A DNA stretch of 64,000 nt from Pseudomonas sp. NKUCC02_KPG (GTDB lineage: Bacteria; Pseudomonadota; Gammaproteobacteria; Pseudomonadales; Pseudomonadaceae). Position 1 is the first letter of the stretch. Each line of letters starts with the position of its first letter. Position numbers and translations under genes: made by a program. The stretch covers positions 85,294-149,293 of the forward strand of contig NZ_JAHKRC010000014.1 of the NCBI RefSeq assembly GCF_019345465.1, in the 5' to 3' direction. Positions 61,616 to 64,000 of this stretch are shown here, one piece after another. The notes beneath the pieces are model-generated. The model was not told the origin of the DNA. It saw only the letters and a list, made by a program, of their open reading frames with translations, and did no database searches.

Positions 61616-62506
61616 ATGCCTGCCGCGCGTCGTTTTCCGCTACAACTGATTGGTGCTTTTTTTGCCTTGTACGTGATTTGGGGCTCGACCTACCTGGCCA
61701 TTCGCATCGGCATTGAGTCCTGGCCTCCCTTGATGATGGCCGGGGTGCGGTTTCTGATAGCGGGCAGTTTGATGTACGCCTTCATGCGCTGGCGGGGCGC
61801 GCCTGCACCGACAGCGGTGCAATGGCGTTCGGCGGCCATGATCGGCTTTCTGCTGCTGGCCTGCGGCAATGGTGGCGTGACCCTGGCCGAGCACTCGGGG
61901 GTAGCGTCTGGCGTCGCCGCGCTGGCCGTGGCCACCGTGCCGTTGTTTACCTTGCTGTTCGGCTACTTCTGGGGCGCACGCAACACCCGCCTGGAATGGG
62001 CGGGTATCGCCCTGGGGCTGGTGGGCATCGGCATGCTCAACCTGGGCTCCAACCTGCAAGCCAGCCCTATGGGCGCGGCAATGGTGATTTTTGCCGCCGC
62101 TGCCTGGGCGTTTGGTTCGGTCTGGAGCCGGCACCTGCCGCTGCCCCCCGGGCCAATGGCCAGCGCCGCTGAAATGCTCACTGCGGGTGCGGTACTGCTG
62201 GTGGGCAGCCTGGTCAGCGGCGAGCGCATGACCCAAATGCCGACGGCCGCAGGCTGGGGCGCTTTGCTGTATCTGGTGTTCTTTGGCTCGATCATCGCCT
62301 TCAGCGCTTATATGTACCTGCTCAAAAATGTGCGCCCGGCCGCAGCCACCAGCTACGCCTACGTCAACCCGGCCGTGGCAGTGATGCTGGGGATCGCCTT
62401 TGCGGGTGAGACCATTGGTTTTGAAGAGTGCCTGGCCATGGCCGTGATCATCAGCGCCGTGGTGTTGATCGGGTTGCCGCAGTGGCGCAAGCAGAAACCC
62501 GTGTGA
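61616..62506 (+). CDS. EamA/DMT family transporter (YedA-like)
   Basis: The 296-residue protein has ten hydrophobic helices in two EamA repeats, starting YVIWGSTYLAIRIG and with GSIIAFSAYMYLLKNVRPAAATSYAYVNPAVAV in the second. It is probably an exporter of metabolites or amino acids; the substrate is unknown. I took the ATG at 61616; a TTG at 61571 would add 15 residues. Confidence 0.9.
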   Translation: MPAARRFPLQLIGAFFALYVIWGSTYLAIRIGIESWPPLMMAGVRFLIAGSLMYAFMRWRGAPAPTAVQWRSAAMIGFLLLACGNGGVTLAEHSGVASGVAALAVATVPLFTLLFGYFWGARNTRLEWAGIALGLVGIGMLNLGSNLQASPMGAAMVIFAAAAWAFGSVWSRHLPLPPGPMASAAEMLTAGAVLLVGSLVSGERMTQMPTAAGWGALLYLVFFGSIIAFSAYMYLLKNVRPAAATSYAYVNPAVAVMLGIAFAGETIGFEECLAMAVIISAVVLIGLPQWRKQKPV

Positions 62507-62573
62507 ATTAGGGTAAACTGCGCGCCATTGCAACGTATGCACCCCTGCGCAGACCTTTTTCGACGGTATCCCC

Positions 62574-63911
62574 ATGACATTCGCCACCCTTGGCCTGATC
62601 GAACCCCTGCTGCGCGCCCTTGAGACGCTCGGCTACAAGACCCCAACCCCGGTTCAGGCCCAAGCGATCCCCGCAGTACTGGCTGGCCGCGACCTGATGG
62701 CTGCTGCCCAGACCGGCACCGGCAAAACCGGCGGTTTCGCCCTGCCGTTGTTGCAGTCGCTGACGATGGAAGGCCCGAAAGTCGCCAGCAACTCGGTGCG
62801 TGCACTGGTGCTGGTGCCGACCCGTGAACTGGCCGAACAGGTTCACGAGAGCATTCGCCAGTACGCCGAGCACCTGCCGTTGAGCACCTACGCGGTGTAC
62901 GGTGGCGTCAGCATCAACCCGCAAATGATGAAAATGCGTAAAGGCGTTGATGTACTGGTTGCCACCCCTGGCCGTCTGCTGGACCTGTATCGCCAGAAGG
63001 CGATCAAGTTCAACCAGCTGCAAACCCTGATTCTCGACGAAGCGGATCGCATGCTCGATCTGGGCTTCAGTGAAGAGCTGCGCGACATCTACCGCGCCTT
63101 GCCGAAAAAGCGCCAGACCCTGCTGTTTTCGGCCACCTTTTCTGACGCGATTCGCCTGTTGGCCGAGCAGATGCTCGACAACCCGCTGAGCATCGAAGTC
63201 AGCCCGCGTAACGTGGCGGCCAGCAGCGTCAAGCAATGGGTTATCCCGGTCGATAAAAAGCGCAAGGCAGAGCTGTTTTTGCACTTGCTGCGCACCCAGC
63301 ACTGGAAGCAGGTACTGGTGTTCGCCAAAACCCGCAACGGTGTGGATGAACTGGTGGGCAAGCTGCAAGCGTTGGGGATCAACGCTGACGGCATCCACGG
63401 CGACAAGCCGCAGGCCACGCGTCAACGGGCGCTGGACCGCTTCAAGGCCAGCGAAGTGCAAATCCTGGTGGCCACCGATGTCGCCGCACGCGGTCTGGAC
63501 ATCGAAGACCTGCCGCTGGTAGTCAACTTCGACTTGCCAATCGTGGCCGAAGACTACATTCACCGCATTGGTCGTACCGGTCGCGCCGGGCAGAAGGGCG
63601 AAGCCATTTCGCTGGTCTGTGCTGACGAAGTGAACATGCTGTCGGCGATCGAGATGCTGACCCGCCAGACCTTGAAGCGCCACGAAGAGCAAGACTTCGA
63701 GCCGGAGCACCGTGTGCCCGAGACGGATGCTTCGGGTCAGGTGGTCAAAAAGCCGAAGAAGCCGAAAAAGCCGAAAACCTCGGGCGGTGGCGGCAAGCGC
63801 AACCTGGGCAAATGGGTGGACAGCGGCGAAGCAGCACCGGCCGAGCCATCGGTCAAGCCTGTGCGTAAAGTGCCTGTGTTCAACACCGGCCCGCGCAAGC
63901 GCAAGCCTTAA
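62574..63911 (+). CDS. rhlE: DEAD-box RNA helicase RhlE
   Basis: The 445-residue protein has the full motif set: Q motif region TPTPVQAQAIP, AQTGTGKTGGF, PTRELAEQ, DEADRMLDLGF, SATFS, and HRIGRTGRAGQ. The C-terminal ~80 residues are lysine- and glycine-rich (KPKKPKKPK), as in RhlE proteins, and would add RNA affinity. RhlE acts in ribosome assembly and RNA decay. Confidence 0.95.
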   Translation: MTFATLGLIEPLLRALETLGYKTPTPVQAQAIPAVLAGRDLMAAAQTGTGKTGGFALPLLQSLTMEGPKVASNSVRALVLVPTRELAEQVHESIRQYAEHLPLSTYAVYGGVSINPQMMKMRKGVDVLVATPGRLLDLYRQKAIKFNQLQTLILDEADRMLDLGFSEELRDIYRALPKKRQTLLFSATFSDAIRLLAEQMLDNPLSIEVSPRNVAASSVKQWVIPVDKKRKAELFLHLLRTQHWKQVLVFAKTRNGVDELVGKLQALGINADGIHGDKPQATRQRALDRFKASEVQILVATDVAARGLDIEDLPLVVNFDLPIVAEDYIHRIGRTGRAGQKGEAISLVCADEVNMLSAIEMLTRQTLKRHEEQDFEPEHRVPETDASGQVVKKPKKPKKPKTSGGGGKRNLGKWVDSGEAAPAEPSVKPVRKVPVFNTGPRKRKP

Positions 63912-63923
63912 GCACCCTGAACC

Positions 63924-64000
63924 TGTGGGAGCGGGCTTGCTCGCGATGCAGGCAACGCGGTCTGGCTGAGCCACCGCGTTGACGCCATCGCGAGCAAGCC
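63924..64000. repeat. REP element pair, family B (cut by window end)
   Basis: TGTGGGAGCGGGCTTGCTCGCGA begins at 63924, and the inverse arm ATCGCGAGCAAGCC runs to the last base. The pair is just incomplete at the edge. Confidence 0.88.

Noticed and set aside
1..64000. Mobile island, prophage, CRISPR array, defence system, tRNA or rRNA genes
   Set aside because: Gene order is core Pseudomonas throughout, no integrase or transposase, no direct-repeat array with spacers, and no tRNA cloverleaf was recognised.

Overview
This window is chromosomal DNA of a Pseudomonas, most likely from the fluorescens lineage. Three things suggest this. The gene order (ethanolamine genes, mpl, lrgAB, proA-nadD-rsfS-rlmH-mrdA-rodA-mltB-rlpA-dacA-lipBA, holA-lptE-leuS, lnt-corC-ybeY-phoH-miaB, hemL-thiE-thiD-ladS, amn, hrpB, rhlE) is the conserved Pseudomonas order as I know it from P. 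aeruginosa. The DNA is GC-rich with strong G/C third positions. The gaps between genes carry two REP families typical of fluorescens-group genomes. I see no prophage, insertion sequence, CRISPR array, rRNA or tRNA, and no compositional break suggesting a recent island, so this is mainly core genome.

Layout. 1-4.9 kb: ethanolamine use (permease, aldehyde dehydrogenase, divergent sigma-54 activator) with two almost identical -24/-12 promoters and a triple repeat that probably binds the activator. 5-13.7 kb: cell-wall recycling (mpl), flavin prenyltransferase (ubiX), a MORN-repeat lipoprotein with a caspase-like C13 peptidase domain, an LrgAB pair with a LON-domain protein, a DedA-PAP2 fusion and an alkylation-repair glycosylase. 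13.9-26.3 kb: a long plus-strand run of proline, NAD, ribosome, rod-shape/peptidoglycan and lipoate genes. 26.4-32.4 kb, minus strand: second MltB-type transglycosylase, ribosome-rescue factor arfA with a hairpin inside its coding sequence, holA, lptE, leuS. 32.6-43.4 kb: a small unknown gene and a YdcF protein on the plus strand, the lnt-corC-ybeY-phoH-miaB set, a DUF1820 gene, a Sel1 protein, hemL, thiE and thiD. 43.7-56.5 kb: the hybrid kinase LadS (its receiver lacks the phosphoacceptor aspartate), an AidB-like dehydrogenase, AMP nucleosidase, rluE, an Lrp regulator, a structured intergenic stretch that may encode a small RNA, a repeat-rich exported protein, a cation exporter and hrpB. 56.7-64 kb: a semialdehyde dehydrogenase, membrane and phosphodiesterase-fold proteins, an NYN nuclease paired with a DnaQ-type exonuclease, an EamA transporter and rhlE.

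Functionally the window is dominated by envelope construction and turnover (mpl, mrdA, rodA, two MltB proteins, rlpA, dacA, ldcA, lnt, lptE, DedA-PAP2), together with RNA and translation functions (rsfS, rlmH, leuS, ybeY, miaB, rluE, arfA, hrpB, rhlE). The least explained items are the MORN-C13 lipoprotein, the candidate RNA at about 51.06-51.25 kb, the LadS receiver and the NYN/exonuclease pair. Gene names rest on motif and gene-order recognition from the sequence alone; no database search was run.
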